55,505 nt of DNA from Thermodesulfobacteriota bacterium (GCA_035559815.1 DATMAT010000018.1:1-55505); one strand, 5' to 3'; positions 42,385-52,450 are shown, counted from the stretch's first letter. Notes: generated by a model from the letters alone, not told the origin. Made by a program: numbers and translations.

Positions 42385-42519
42385 TATTCAGCCCTTTTTT
42401 TAATATATTCTTATGTTAACTCATTCATAAAGCAATAAATTATACCATTCTATGAATTGTAATTATTACATATTTTCCATTGGCAAATCCGTCTCAGTTT
42501 GTTATAATCAAAGCCCAAC

Positions 42520-43554
42520 ATGCAAATCGACCTGCTAAAGCGGCTTTGCGAGGCTCCCGGGCTTCCCGGCGCTGAGGAAGCGGTCAAGGAAATCGTAATC
42601 TCCTCCCTCAGGGAATTCACCGATGAAATCACCATAGACGCCCTCGGCAATACCATAGCCCACATTCCCGGACGTGGACCAAGGCTTGTCCTGGATGCAC
42701 ACACCGATGAAGTGGGATTCATGGTTAAACACATTGACCAAAGAGGCTTCCTGCATGTATCACCGCTCGGGGGAATCGATACAAAGGTATTCTACGGACA
42801 AAGGCTGGTTATCTGGGGGAAGAAACCGCTCGTCGGAATGGTAGCCGCATTGCCGCCCCATATAAGCAAGACCAGCGGGGAGAAGGAAGCACCCGAGGTT
42901 GAAGACTGCACCGTCGACCTGGGGCTAACCGCAGACAAGGTTTTTGACCTGGTACAAATAGGCGATGTTGTCTCCTATTTTTCACCGTTTGTGGAAACCG
43001 AAGACGCGGTGATATCCAAAGCCATCGACGACCGGGTCGGACTCTTCGTCATCCTGGAAGCGCTCAAGCGAAGACCGAAAATAAGCTGCGACCTGTACGT
43101 TTCTGCAACCGTCCAGGAGGAGGTCGGCCTCAGGGGAGCAAACGTTATAGTTCCGGTATATGAACCAGATTTCGCCATAGCCATCGAGGGAACGGTCTCC
43201 AACGACCTTCCCGGCGTTCCCGACCACAAAACCTTGGCCAAAGTGGGCAAAGGCCCGGAGATAAGGCTTTCCGACAGATACCTGGTTGCCCATCGGGCCC
43301 TGAGCTTCTTTATGAGAGAGGTCGCTGAAAAACGAAACATCCCTCATCAGATTACGGTCAAAAAAGCGGGGAGCACAAACGCCACGGCTATGCAGGTAAC
43401 CGGTAAGGGAACGCGTGTTGGAGTTATCTCCGTACCCGTCCGTTATCTCCACAGCCCGAGCTGCTTAGCCTATAAAAGCGACATCGAAGAGACTATCAAG
43501 CTAACCACGGCTATTTTAGAAGAAATCGAGCACTTTGCTCAAAATACTAATTAG
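42520..43554 (+). CDS. M42-family metallo-aminopeptidase
   Basis: 344 residues. Metal ligands in order: H61/D63 (LDAHTDEVGF), D170/D171 (KAIDDRVG), E200/E201 (TVQEEVGLRGA, with E200 as likely catalytic base), E223 (AIAIEGT; many relatives have Asp), H311 (RYLHSPS). M42 enzymes form large dodecamers and remove N-terminal residues from peptides. No signal peptide, so cytoplasmic. Starts 136 bases from the divergent nucleotidyltransferase gene. Followed by the TPR gene 33 bases later, possibly in one unit. Confidence 0.92.
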   Translation: MQIDLLKRLCEAPGLPGAEEAVKEIVISSLREFTDEITIDALGNTIAHIPGRGPRLVLDAHTDEVGFMVKHIDQRGFLHVSPLGGIDTKVFYGQRLVIWGKKPLVGMVAALPPHISKTSGEKEAPEVEDCTVDLGLTADKVFDLVQIGDVVSYFSPFVETEDAVISKAIDDRVGLFVILEALKRRPKISCDLYVSATVQEEVGLRGANVIVPVYEPDFAIAIEGTVSNDLPGVPDHKTLAKVGKGPEIRLSDRYLVAHRALSFFMREVAEKRNIPHQITVKKAGSTNATAMQVTGKGTRVGVISVPVRYLHSPSCLAYKSDIEETIKLTTAILEEIEHFAQNTN

Positions 43555-43587
43555 CTTCTTGGTTAAATTTAGGGCTCTAGATACCGA

Positions 43588-44421
43588 ATGAAATATTTTC
43601 TAACAAACGCTCTTTTGATGACCACCCTACTCTTCTATACCCCGGCTTCAGCAGTTACTGCCAGAATCGAGAAAAGCACTGTCTCACCAGGCAAGGAACA
43701 GAGAGAAACCAATCTCGAAGAAGCCAAGAGTGTTTACCTCGATTACTACAAGGATTTAAAGAACCTGGACCGGTCAATCGGCATCCTAGAAGAAATCCTG
43801 GAGAAAGACCCGGAGAACCTGGAGGCTTTGCTCTTACTATCAAGGGTCTGGCTGACCTACGGTTACGCCAAGGCTCCCGATGATGATGAAAAATCGACAG
43901 CATTCAAGAACGGATTCGAAGCGGCCAGGAGGGCTTTAGAAATAGCGCCGGACGACCCGGACGCCCATTTCTACCATGTGGCTAACCTAGGCTCATGGGC
44001 GGAGACTCGAGGCGTTATAAGGTCCCTTTTCTTATTACCAAAGATAAGGGGAGGAATAGAAAAAATACTGGAGCTAGACCCGAAGCATGTTTACGGTTTA
44101 GCTATGTACGGGCTATTCTATTACTCACTCCCCGGTTTTCTGGGCGGAGACCTCCACCTGTCTGAGATATACCTAAAAAGGGCTATAGGCATAGATCCCC
44201 ACATGAGCACCCTCAAGATTCATCTGGCCAAGACACTGATAAAACAAAAAAAGTACGATGAAGCGAAAGACACGCTCAGAGCATTAATCGAGGAAAAGAA
44301 TCCGACCTTCTACGCGGACTGGTACCTTAACCGGAAAGTGGCCGCAAGAATGATAGTGAACATAGAGAAACTAGAGAAGAAGTCGGATTTTAATCTTACG
44401 TCGTTGTCGTCTACTGAATGA
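43588..44421 (+). CDS. Secreted TPR protein, TRAP-transporter TatT-like
   Basis: 277 residues. Signal peptide about 1-22 (LLMTTLLFYTPASA). TPR helices from 45: L-D-R-S-I-G-I-L-E-E-I-L-E-K-D-P-E-N-L, A-A-R-R-A-L-E-I-A-P-D-D-P-D-A, I-E-K-I-L-E-L-D-P-K-H. The A-E-T-R-G-V-I-R-S-L-F-L-L-P-K-I-R-G segment and F-L-G-G-D-L are typical of the TatT component family. In Treponema, TatT helps a TRAP transporter (TatP, TatQ) bring in hydrophobic ligands; no such transporter is present here, so only the domain likeness is claimed. Stop at 44421; a repeat-filled gap follows. Confidence 0.8.
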   Translation: MKYFLTNALLMTTLLFYTPASAVTARIEKSTVSPGKEQRETNLEEAKSVYLDYYKDLKNLDRSIGILEEILEKDPENLEALLLLSRVWLTYGYAKAPDDDEKSTAFKNGFEAARRALEIAPDDPDAHFYHVANLGSWAETRGVIRSLFLLPKIRGGIEKILELDPKHVYGLAMYGLFYYSLPGFLGGDLHLSEIYLKRAIGIDPHMSTLKIHLAKTLIKQKKYDEAKDTLRALIEEKNPTFYADWYLNRKVAARMIVNIEKLEKKSDFNLTSLSSTE

Positions 44422-45084
44422 ATTCCTAGAGGCATAGTCATGGCAAGAATGCTTTTGTCATTCCCACAAGTTACCGGACTAAACCTGTCCCCTCACCTAT
44501 GAAGAGGGGAACTCTCCGGTACGAGATTGAGTGGAAATCCGCCGATTTGTCATTCCCACGGAACTTGTCCTCGACCATGATCGGGGAGCGGGAATGCACT
44601 CACCTGTCATTCCCGCGCAAGTGGGAATCCAGTTTTTCAAGAATGGATCCCCGATTAAGCCTGTCCCCGAATGTTATCCGATTAATGCTTTCGGATACAA
44701 GTTTTTGCGGGGAACGTTCGGGGATGACATGCGGAGAGGAACCCGATTGATCCCCCGGTTTAACCAGGGCCTATGCCCAGAATGAACCGATTTATAACCT
44801 CTTATATTACTAACGGATGTCGATCCGCTCATTCCTTCCCCGATTTAATCGGGGATCTACTCAGGACAGGCTCTGAGTCCAATCGAAGGATGATCAGATA
44901 CTAGAGAAGTTCACCCTTCGACGATGCTCAGAACAGGCTGGGCTCAGGGTTAACGGAGTTTTTATTTCTCCTTCCCAGCGGATGCATTCATCCACTCATA
45001 CCGGCCTGCCTTGAGTTATCGAAGGCTCGATCGAAAGTTTGTTTCTATCGAACTTCGCTTTACCTGGGTATATTTATTGGCATT
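44422..45084. repeat. Gene-free stretch with GTCATTCCC-type and REP-type repeats
   Basis: Copies of TCATTCCCACAAGTTACCGG, TGTCATTCCCACGGAACTTG and TCATTCCCGCGCAAGTGGGA (followed by ATCCAG) lie between 44455 and 44640. CCCCGATTTAATCGGGG and CTACTCAGGACAGGCTCTGA are at about 44835-44880. CACCCTTCGACGATGCTCAG with GGCTCAGGGTTAACGG is near 44925-44960. Short frames crossing them are not supported. The 5' part of the next gene probably has its promoter near 45040-45080. Confidence 0.6.
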
Positions 45085-45447
45085 ATGGACATTGAAATCT
45101 CTCTTCTAGAAGTTTTCGAGAAAACACTAAACAAGCACTATCCCAAACTTCAGACAAACCAGGTCACGGTCCTTCTTAGAGAAAATTTAAAGGGGAAAAA
45201 ATTTGATAGACAGGACGAAATTTTGATTGAAATTATACTCAAAGACAAAGGCAATCCCCTCGAGGAATCGTTCTTGGAAAACCTCGGCGATTATATAAAC
45301 GAAATAGAAGAAGATGTAAACCGGATTGACCTGCTTGCAAGCAAAGAAGGTCAGCATAAGGTTTCCGAGATCTATATTTCTTCCCTGGAGAGGCTAATAA
45401 ACTACTATTACAACCTGCTCTTCAACAGCCAGTTCTTTACCGGTTGA
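45085..45447 (+). CDS. Hypothetical protein
   Basis: 120 residues, mostly helical with strand-like LRENLKGKKFDRQDEILIEIILK near the middle. No signal peptide, no membrane helix, no recognised motif. A polar, charged protein (many K and E) suggests a soluble cytoplasmic product. Stop at 45447; convergent with the citrate synthase gene. Codon use is like the neighbours, so it is probably real, but this is the least certain coding call of the window among those over 100 codons. Confidence 0.5.
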   Translation: MDIEISLLEVFEKTLNKHYPKLQTNQVTVLLRENLKGKKFDRQDEILIEIILKDKGNPLEESFLENLGDYINEIEEDVNRIDLLASKEGQHKVSEIYISSLERLINYYYNLLFNSQFFTG

Positions 45448-45495
45448 ATAGGCATAGCACCATCGGCTGTAAAAGCCAGCCAACCAGTTCACATC

Positions 45496-46785
45496 TTATC
45501 CCCTTTCTTCAATAGGGACAAAGTCGCGCTCTCCCGAACCCAGGTATACCTGTCTTGGACGAAATATTTTTCTTTCTTCATCCAGTAGCATTTCCTGCCA
45601 CTGTGCCAGCCAGCCCGATGTACGCGCTATGGCAAAAAGAACGGTAAACATACTGGTTGGAAGCCCCATGCTCTGGTATATAAGACCGGAGTAAAAGTCC
45701 ACGTTGGGGTATAGCTTCCGCTTGACGAAGTATTCATCCTCAAGAGCGATTCTCTCCAGTTCCAGAGCAACGTCCAGTAGAGGATTCTTACCGGTTACTT
45801 CAAAAACCTCGTGGGCAATCTGCTTGATTATCTTTGCCCTGGGGTCATAGGACTTATAAACGCGGTGTCCAAACCCCATGAGCCTGAACTCTCCGGCTTT
45901 CACTCTCTTGATGTATTCAGGAATTCGGTCTTTCGAGCCAATTTCATTGAGCATATGCAATACCTCTTCATTCGCCCCGCCATGTAAAGGCCCATAGAGC
46001 GCGGCGATAGCCGCTGCAGTGGCCGAATATGGGTCGGGTAAAGAGCTTCCTACAGTGCGCATAGCGCTCGTGCTGCAATTCTGCTCATGGTCGGCATGGA
46101 GTATGAACAGTATATCTATGGCCCTCTCTATGACCGGGTTGGGTTTATACTTGAGCTCGGTCATCTTGAACATCATGTTGAGGAAGTTTCCGGTGTAGCT
46201 AAGGTCATTATCCGGATATACGTAGGGTAACCCCATAGCGTGGCGGTAGGAAAAAGCGGCCAATGTAGGCATCTTCGAGATCAGACGATTTATCTGTATA
46301 TTTCTTACCTTCTGGTCAAAAATATTCTTTGCTTCCGGGTAGAACGTAGAAAGAGCCCCAACCGTGCTAACCAGCATACCTACCGGGTGTGCATCATAAC
46401 GAAATCCGTCCATGAATTTTTTAACGCTCTCGTGGATTATTGTATGGTAGGTCACATCGTGAACCCACTTGTCATACTGAGATTTATTGGGAAGCTCTCC
46501 GTTGAGAAGAAGGTAAGCTACCTCTAAGTAGTTGCTCTTCTCAGCCAGTTGCTCTATAGGGTAGCCGCGGTATCGAAGAATGCCTTTATCCCCGTCTATG
46601 TAGGTTATCCGGCTCTTGCAGGATGCGGTGTTCTCCAGTGCCGGGTCATAACTCATCATCCCGAAATCACCCTCAGACACCTTGATTTGACGAAGGTCCA
46701 TAGCCCTGATTGTGTCGTTGGTTATAGGAATCTCGTATGTTCTACCCGTCCGGTTATCGGTAATCGTTAACGTATCCTTGGCCAC
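45496..46785 (-). CDS. gltA: Citrate synthase
   Basis: 429 residues (type II, E. coli-like length). Catalytic histidines in H-A-D-H-E-Q-N-C-S-T-S and Y-G-P-L-H-G-G-A-N-E; F-G-H-R-V-Y-K-S-Y-D-P-R-A near the active site. N-terminal beta domain L-T-I-T-D-N-R-T-G-R-T-Y-E-I-P. Condenses acetyl-CoA with oxaloacetate, entering the TCA cycle. GTG start at 46783-46785, with AAGGAGGAC nine bases upstream, is preferred because no ATG lies near. Single gene; the 250-base gap behind its start holds no clear promoter. Confidence 0.95.
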   Translation of the reverse strand: MAKDTLTITDNRTGRTYEIPITNDTIRAMDLRQIKVSEGDFGMMSYDPALENTASCKSRITYIDGDKGILRYRGYPIEQLAEKSNYLEVAYLLLNGELPNKSQYDKWVHDVTYHTIIHESVKKFMDGFRYDAHPVGMLVSTVGALSTFYPEAKNIFDQKVRNIQINRLISKMPTLAAFSYRHAMGLPYVYPDNDLSYTGNFLNMMFKMTELKYKPNPVIERAIDILFILHADHEQNCSTSAMRTVGSSLPDPYSATAAAIAALYGPLHGGANEEVLHMLNEIGSKDRIPEYIKRVKAGEFRLMGFGHRVYKSYDPRAKIIKQIAHEVFEVTGKNPLLDVALELERIALEDEYFVKRKLYPNVDFYSGLIYQSMGLPTSMFTVLFAIARTSGWLAQWQEMLLDEERKIFRPRQVYLGSGERDFVPIEERG

Positions 46786-47035
46786 TACTTTGTCCTCCTT
46801 ATATGACGTTTGTTTAGTATTGTATAAATCTAGTGGTTAGCGCTTCGATAAAACTTCTGGATTTTGGCCAGTAAGGCCGTCCAACATCGAGTAATAGTGT
46901 AACTCAACCACCTAGACAATACCTAAATTACATAATTTTTCAAATTCACTGGCAAGTTAACGGATGGAGGCTTTGTTTTCTTAACTATGGAATTGCCTAT
47001 ACAAATTTATCACCCGACCGGGAAAGGAGGCCCGT

Positions 47036-47938
47036 CTAAATCTTGATCGGAACCGGGGTAAAACAGCCTATGAATAGAAGCAACGCAAAAACACCCAGCA
47101 TCTTTCTCTTCCCGTCTAACGGTACTTCATCGTACATAGTAGGCGGGTGTCTCGTGCCCATTATAGATAAAATGGCCGCCCACATGATCCATCCCGGCCA
47201 TCCGTCAAATACGAATACCTCCCGGATATAGCTAAAACCAGACCCTTCAAAAAAGGAATTGAGGAACTGGATCAAAGGCCTGGTACCAATTCCCAGGATC
47301 GCTAGAATCAAGACCATAGAAATTGAGCTTAGCCTGTACCACTTCCTGGAAAGAAGAGAATACATTATATGGCCGCCATCGAGCTGTCCGGCCGGGATCA
47401 GGTTAAGAGCGGTCACAAAGAGCCCGATCCACCCGGCAAATGCTACCGGATGGAGGAGGATATCGTAGCCCTCTCCTATGTTTCCCAGTAAGACCTCCGA
47501 TAGGAAGGTAAAAATTAAAGGGGAACCGAGACTTATTCCGTCTTTAATTTCATTATTACCCGCTTCAATAACCCGGGATAGCCTGAGCCCGACTATTATT
47601 ACCGGTATCGCGGCAATTATACCGGCCACCGGGCCGGCCAGCCCTATGTCAAAGAGTGCCTTTTTAGTGGAGATCGAGGACCTGATTTTAATGAAAGCGC
47701 CAAAGGTTCCTATGGGTGAGATAAGGGGTGGAGCGGGTATAAAATACGGCGGTGAAATATCAACCCCGTATCTCTTCCCGAATATGAAGTGCCCCATTTC
47801 GTGGGCACCCAGTATGAAAAGAAGAGCGGCAGAGAACGAAATGCCCCCGGCAACGCTTCCACCCTGAAAGAACCCAGCCAAGAAGGTAGTAACCAGCGTT
47901 ACCAGGAAAAGAACTATATGGATTTTGCTTATTCCCAT
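47036..47938 (-). CDS. M50-family site-2-type membrane protease
   Basis: 300 residues with six or more hydrophobic segments. Zinc site H46-E47-x-x-H50 (GAHEMGHFIFG) and the second metal motif N-L-I-P-A-G-Q-L-D-G-G-H. P-P-Y-F-I-P-A-P-P-L-I-S-P-I-G-T-F-G is the conserved loop after the first motif in the plant EGY/bacterial S2P-like group. No PDZ domain is present, unlike RseP. It would cut within membranes, usually to release regulatory proteins; the substrate is unknown. Stands alone. Confidence 0.88.
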   Translation of the reverse strand: MGISKIHIVLFLVTLVTTFLAGFFQGGSVAGGISFSAALLFILGAHEMGHFIFGKRYGVDISPPYFIPAPPLISPIGTFGAFIKIRSSISTKKALFDIGLAGPVAGIIAAIPVIIVGLRLSRVIEAGNNEIKDGISLGSPLIFTFLSEVLLGNIGEGYDILLHPVAFAGWIGLFVTALNLIPAGQLDGGHIMYSLLSRKWYRLSSISMVLILAILGIGTRPLIQFLNSFFEGSGFSYIREVFVFDGWPGWIMWAAILSIMGTRHPPTMYDEVPLDGKRKMLGVFALLLFIGCFTPVPIKI

Positions 47939-48406
47939 CTACCGGATTTATGATTTAAGACTCGAAAGAGTAACCAGGATATTTTGAAAGAATACCCAAA
48001 CGATTGTTAAATGGGAAGAAAAGAAAGACTGTCGAATTTATAATTATTTTTGCAAATTCCCCTCATGCTACGGTGCTCCCATTGAATATTTGAGGGAGTC
48101 AATTTTATCTGTACATTCTCCCAGCATGTCATCTCCTCGCCCAGTCAAACCGGTGGATTGATCGAGCGTCCATCCCTTTTGTCATTCCCGAATGTTCCCC
48201 GCCAAAGCTTGTATCCGAAAGTATTAATCGGATAGCATGCGGGGACAAGCTTAACCGGGAATCCCCTCAGCATGTCATCCCCGAATGTATTAATCGGGGA
48301 TCCATAATTAAAAACTAGATTCCCGCTTACGCGGGAATGACAGGTCGGTGTACACGTATTTTTTCCCGCATATGCACGGACAAGTTCCATGACATCTCAA
48401 CACAAA
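47939..48406. repeat. Gene-free stretch with GTCATTCCC/GGGAATGACA repeats
   Basis: 48181-48344 contains GTCATTCCCGAATG, AAAGCTTGTATCCGAAAGTA, GCATGCGGGGACAAGCTTAA and a TTCCCGC-TTAC-GCGGGAA hairpin (48320-48337), ending GAATGACAGG. These words are shared with 24040-24130 and 44600-44720. An 81-codon frame here is made only of repeats. Confidence 0.6.
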
Positions 48407-50701
48407 TCATTCGATATTAATAAGGTTAGAGTCGATTGATTCCAATACCTCGACCATGTACCGGCGTATCTCGGCCTCTTTTCTCTCGTTTAAAATCTTA
48501 GATTGTATCCGGCTGAGAATACCATCATCCACCCTGTTGCATAGATAGCGGATAATGGGGGCATGCGATGGAGAGACGCTGAGCTGACGGTAACCTATGG
48601 CCATCAAAGCCAAAGCACCGGACGGCATTCCGGCAAGCTCGCCGCAGATCGAGACTTCCTTTCGGAAAGAACTTGTTTTATGAAAAATATCGTTAAGCAT
48701 CCGCAATACCGCTGGATGAAAACCGGAATATAGATGCCCGACCACGTTAGAATTCCTGTCGACGGCCAAAAGATACTGAATCAGGTCGTTCGTGCCTACC
48801 GAGATAAAATCAATCAACTCCCTGTAGTCATCCATCTGGTAGAGAATAGCCGGAACCTCCATCATTACCCCGAGAGGGGGCAGCTTTTCGGATGGTATCC
48901 CCTGCTCCTCACCCAGCTCCTCTAACACCTCCCGTGCGGTCTCTACTTCCCAGACATTGGACACCATGGGGAGGAGTATTTTGAAGCGGTATCCCTTTTT
49001 CACACCGAGTAGAATCGCTCTTATCTGGTCCCGAAATAGGTTAAGATACTCCATGGAAAATCTAATTGCCCTTAAACCCAAAAGGGGATTCTCCTCCTTG
49101 GGAAAGGAAAAATAGGGAAGCAGTTTGTCCGCGCCGATATCCAGGGTGCGTATGGTGACATAGCCGTCAAAATGCCTGGCTACCTCTTCATAGATTTCTA
49201 CCTGTTCCTGAACTCCGGGCCATCTATCGAAGCGAGTAAAGGCGAATTCCGTTCGAAAAAGCCCGACATCGCTCAGGCGGTAGCGCTTGGCCATCTCCAG
49301 GTCAACCGGGAAGCCGATGTTGGCAGTGAGAGTTAGGTCGAGATGGTTTCCCTTGGCCTCCGTTCCCTCTCTTTCGATCTCCTCTCTCAGGCGAGCCAGT
49401 TTTCTGTACATGTTTTCATACTCGGAGATAAGACCGTCGTCCGGGTTAGAAATTATGAATCCGGTTTTGCCGTCAACCATGATTTTCTCGCCCGGTTTTA
49501 CCAGATTGCAGATATTTTCTATCCCTACCACTGCCGGAATTCCCAGAGACTTGGCCAGAATAACGGTATGAGAGGTTTCACCGCCCTTTTCGGTTATTAT
49601 TGCCGCCACCTTATTTTTGTGGAGCATGGAAAGAAACGACGGCCCGACATCATAGGCAACCAGTATCGAACCCTCCCTTGGCTGAGGAGTAGCCCTTGAT
49701 TCGCCCCGTGATTGCAAGAGATAGTGCAGTATCTTTTCCCCGATATCGCGAAAATCCTGCGCCCGTTCCCGGAGATAACGGTCGGAAAGGTTTTCAAACT
49801 GCCCGGCAATAGATTCAATACCCTCGATGACGGCAGCTTCCGCGGCCAGTTTGTCCTCCCTTATCTTTGTCAACATGGTGTTCTGGAACGTGGAATCCTT
49901 GAGAATCAAAAGGTGGGCATGAAATATATTTATCTCACTCTCGGATAAGGTACCCTCCATCTCCAGGGTCAGAATTATGTTTTCGAGGTCCTTCTCCACG
50001 CTCACTATGGCATTGGAGAGCCTTTCCGCTTCTTCATCCGGGCTAGAGGCTATAAGCTCATTTGCCTGAAGTTGCTCGAAAAGCCCGCGGAAAAGAAATA
50101 CGTTTCCTACTGCGAACCCTCCGGATACACCCTTTCCCTGGTAGGTCTTGCTCTCCTGTTTAATAACAGAAGGGGTATGCAGTCTCTCTAACCGGTCCGC
50201 CACTTCCAGTAGCCCAGCCAGGCGGGAGGCTATAATCTGGAAGAGCGTTTCCTCCGCAGGGTTAATCAAACGCTTCTCTCTGGTCTGGCCGACCAGCACG
50301 CCCAGGCACAGGTTTTGAAGCAGAATTGGAACGCCGATATAACTTTCGTACTCCTCTTCTCCTATCTCCGGAAAGTACCGGTAACGAGGATGATGGGACG
50401 CCGGCATGACCACGAGCGGCCGCCTGGTTTCGTAAACTAGCCCGGTCAAACCTTCTTCCGGTTTCAGGCTTATGGGATTGTCCGGGTCGACGTGTAGTCC
50501 TCGGGTGGAGCGAAGAACCAGCTCATTTTTCTGTTTGTCCCAGAGATATACGGATACCACGTCGAAATTAAGAGAATCGCCTATCTTGTTCACTATTTTC
50601 TTCAGGATGGTAGTCAACCCGGAGGACTGGTTGACCAGGTCGCTGATCTCATGGACTATCTTGAGATGAAAATCTGCCCTATCGACCGAGGATGGATTCA
50701 T
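48407..50701 (-). CDS. ptsP: GAF-domain PEP-protein phosphotransferase (PtsP, EI-Ntr type)
   Basis: 764 residues. N-terminal GAF domain 10-175; PEP-utilising N-terminal helical region about 185-335; phospho-histidine domain with G-G-E-T-S-H378-T-V-I-L-A-K; C-terminal TIM barrel with V-G-L-F-R-T-E-F-A-F, L-G-L-R-A-I-R and the G-T-N-D-L-I-Q-Y-L-L-A-V-D-R-N signature, ending in H-P-A-V-L-R and a final helix with S-I-C-G-E-L-A-G. Takes phosphate from PEP to a histidine and hands it to an HPr-type protein (NPr) in the nitrogen phosphotransferase system, which regulates rather than transports. NPr and EIIA-Ntr are not in this window. Divergent from moaA. Confidence 0.93.
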   Translation of the reverse strand: MNPSSVDRADFHLKIVHEISDLVNQSSGLTTILKKIVNKIGDSLNFDVVSVYLWDKQKNELVLRSTRGLHVDPDNPISLKPEEGLTGLVYETRRPLVVMPASHHPRYRYFPEIGEEEYESYIGVPILLQNLCLGVLVGQTREKRLINPAEETLFQIIASRLAGLLEVADRLERLHTPSVIKQESKTYQGKGVSGGFAVGNVFLFRGLFEQLQANELIASSPDEEAERLSNAIVSVEKDLENIILTLEMEGTLSESEINIFHAHLLILKDSTFQNTMLTKIREDKLAAEAAVIEGIESIAGQFENLSDRYLRERAQDFRDIGEKILHYLLQSRGESRATPQPREGSILVAYDVGPSFLSMLHKNKVAAIITEKGGETSHTVILAKSLGIPAVVGIENICNLVKPGEKIMVDGKTGFIISNPDDGLISEYENMYRKLARLREEIEREGTEAKGNHLDLTLTANIGFPVDLEMAKRYRLSDVGLFRTEFAFTRFDRWPGVQEQVEIYEEVARHFDGYVTIRTLDIGADKLLPYFSFPKEENPLLGLRAIRFSMEYLNLFRDQIRAILLGVKKGYRFKILLPMVSNVWEVETAREVLEELGEEQGIPSEKLPPLGVMMEVPAILYQMDDYRELIDFISVGTNDLIQYLLAVDRNSNVVGHLYSGFHPAVLRMLNDIFHKTSSFRKEVSICGELAGMPSGALALMAIGYRQLSVSPSHAPIIRYLCNRVDDGILSRIQSKILNERKEAEIRRYMVEVLESIDSNLINIE

Positions 50702-50860
50702 GTAACGGTTTTAACCAAAAATGTTTTTGAATACCCCAAGAAGTATGATACCACAGCTTGATTTGTAAATAGCCATCTCTCGTATAGATAAAACAAGTTT
50801 ATTTATAACGGCTTAAAAATTATTTATTCATGCCCCAACAACTCAGGTAATATTAATGAG

Positions 50861-51874
50861 ATGTCTGAGAATAGTGAAAACGGCTTCAGCCTAAAAGATT
50901 CTTTTGGCCGCACCATCAACAACCTCAGAATATCGGTCACAGACCGGTGTAACTTCCGCTGTCAATACTGCATGCCGGAAAACGGGATGGCATGGATTAA
51001 AAAGGGCGAGCTAGTCACTTTTGAAGAAATCGAGCGGCTGGTAAATATCTTTTCAGGCCTGGGCATCAAAAAGATTCGTCTTACCGGTGGCGAGCCTCTC
51101 ATGCGAAGAGACCTTCATCTACTGGTGAGAATGATCTCAAATATCTCCGGTATCGAAGACCTTGCGCTCACCACGAACGGCTATTTCTTGACGGACCAGG
51201 CAGAAAAACTGGCCGAAGCCGGACTCAAGCGGATTAACGTAAGCCTCGACTCGCTCGATGCTGTTAAGTTCGGCGTCATAACCCGGCGGGACTATTATCA
51301 CCAGGTGTGGGAGGGAATAGAAGCCGTAGATGCACTGGGCATAAAGCCGGTCAAAATAAACGTTGTTCTCATGCGCGGGGTGAACGACGATGAAATACCA
51401 AGATTTGCTTACCTTGCCCGAGAGAGGTCGTTTGTTATTCGCTTCATTGAATTCATGCCCCTCGGCGCAGACGATGGCTGGACTCCAGACAAGGTGGTAT
51501 CCACGCAGGAGATAATCGAAACCATCGAGGAGAAGACGGGAAAGAAGCTGATTCCGGTCGAGTACAGGGGAAGCCAGCCGGCAGACCGCTTTATGTTCGA
51601 AGACGGAATTGGCGAAATCGGATTTATAAGCTCGGTAAGCGAGCCATTCTGTAACCACTGCAATCGAGTACGGTTGACATCCGACGGAAAGCTTCGTACA
51701 TGCCTTTTTTCCTTGAAAGAGACCGACTTAAAAAAGCTGATGCGGGAAGGCGCCGGTGATGAGGCTATTAAAGAGATTATTCTAAAATCCGTTTGGAATA
51801 AGGAACCCGGGCATCTCATAAACCGCCCCGGATTCATCCGGCCTAATCGGACCATGTCACAGATCGGGGGGTAG
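50861..51874 (+). CDS. moaA: GTP 3',8-cyclase MoaA
   Basis: 337 residues. Radical-SAM cluster C30-x3-C34-x2-C37 (TDRCNFRCQYC). C-terminal 4Fe-4S set F-C-N-H-C-N-R-V-R with a third cysteine 13 residues later (L-R-T-C-L-F-S). The last residues N-R-T-M-S-Q-I-G-G give the conserved GG end. With MoaC it converts GTP to cyclic pyranopterin monophosphate, the first step of molybdenum cofactor synthesis. MoaC is not here; moeA, the last step, is 1.6 kb away on the same strand. ATG at 50861; the AATATTAATGAG leader has no strong ribosome site. Confidence 0.95.
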   Translation: MSENSENGFSLKDSFGRTINNLRISVTDRCNFRCQYCMPENGMAWIKKGELVTFEEIERLVNIFSGLGIKKIRLTGGEPLMRRDLHLLVRMISNISGIEDLALTTNGYFLTDQAEKLAEAGLKRINVSLDSLDAVKFGVITRRDYYHQVWEGIEAVDALGIKPVKINVVLMRGVNDDEIPRFAYLARERSFVIRFIEFMPLGADDGWTPDKVVSTQEIIETIEEKTGKKLIPVEYRGSQPADRFMFEDGIGEIGFISSVSEPFCNHCNRVRLTSDGKLRTCLFSLKETDLKKLMREGAGDEAIKEIILKSVWNKEPGHLINRPGFIRPNRTMSQIGG

Positions 51875-52435
51875 GTAAAACTTGTACAGAATAAGAGATT
51901 GCTTTACCGCAAAAGAAAGAATAGAATTTTTGGGGTGTTCGCCCTTTGACTCCGTCCTTCGTCGGGCTCAGGACGAACGGGTCTTTTATTACCGATTAAC
52001 AGCGGATGCTTGCATCCGCTCATCCAGAGCCCCGTCGAAGGATGCCAATGTACTTACTCGTAACCCTATCCAGCTATTCGAAGGGATAAATTCCACGAAC
52101 GAAACTAATGCCATCAGGACATACACGGCATAGTTAAACGGATATGATTTAGACAGCATTTGCATAACAAGCACATAAAAAGGCAACCTGATTTGAAATT
52201 ATCCTTTTTATCTGTCTAAAAGTCTTATTTACAGAGATAGATTGTTTGATTTCTGATTATCTTGGACAGCAGTGGGGCTAGATAAATCTTCAACGCTCCA
52301 GTCAGTTAGAAGTCATAAATTTCTCTCAAAATGTAACAATTGTAACCAAATCATCCGCGTGTCTGAATCCATTCATAATGATGCGTATCTATAAAATAAA
52401 GAGGTTAAGGTATGTTGTACATCTTTTTACACATT
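51875..52435. repeat. Gene-free stretch: REP-type repeat and upstream region of the flavin reductase promoter
   Basis: 51935-52045 holds CGTCCTTCGTCGGGCTCAGG, ACAGCGGATGCTTGCATCCG (a palindrome) and CCCCGTCGAAGGATGCC, a full REP-type element. 52130-52435 is AT-rich, with TGTAACAATTGTAAC (a direct repeat of TGTAAC) at about 52333-52350 and TGT-N10-ACA at 52416-52431, possible enhancer-binding sites for the sigma-54 promoter that follows. Neither matches the dyads near 3.3 kb exactly. Confidence 0.5.
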
Positions 52436-52450
52436 TGGCATAGACTTTGC
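52436..52450 (+). promoter_or_regulatory. Sigma-54 (-24/-12) promoter before the flavin reductase gene
   Basis: TGGCATAGACTTTGC: TGGCA and TTGC match the consensus, with GG and GC 10 bases apart. Predicted start near 52462; the leader to the ATG at 52529 is about 67 bases and holds GAGGAG at 52516-52521. Confidence 0.7.

Noticed and set aside
44499-44785. Two overlapping 83-84 codon frames after the TatT-like gene
   Set aside because: Translated copies of the GTCATTCCC repeats (peptides such as VIPAQVGIQ); a known artefact of this repeat type.
48145-48390. 81-codon minus-strand frame
   Set aside because: Made of the same repeats (CHSRVSGNL-type peptide) as in the 44.5-kb gap.
51882-52133. 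83-codon frame after moaA
   Set aside because: Contains the REP-type peptide FDSVLRRAQDER; no ribosome site.
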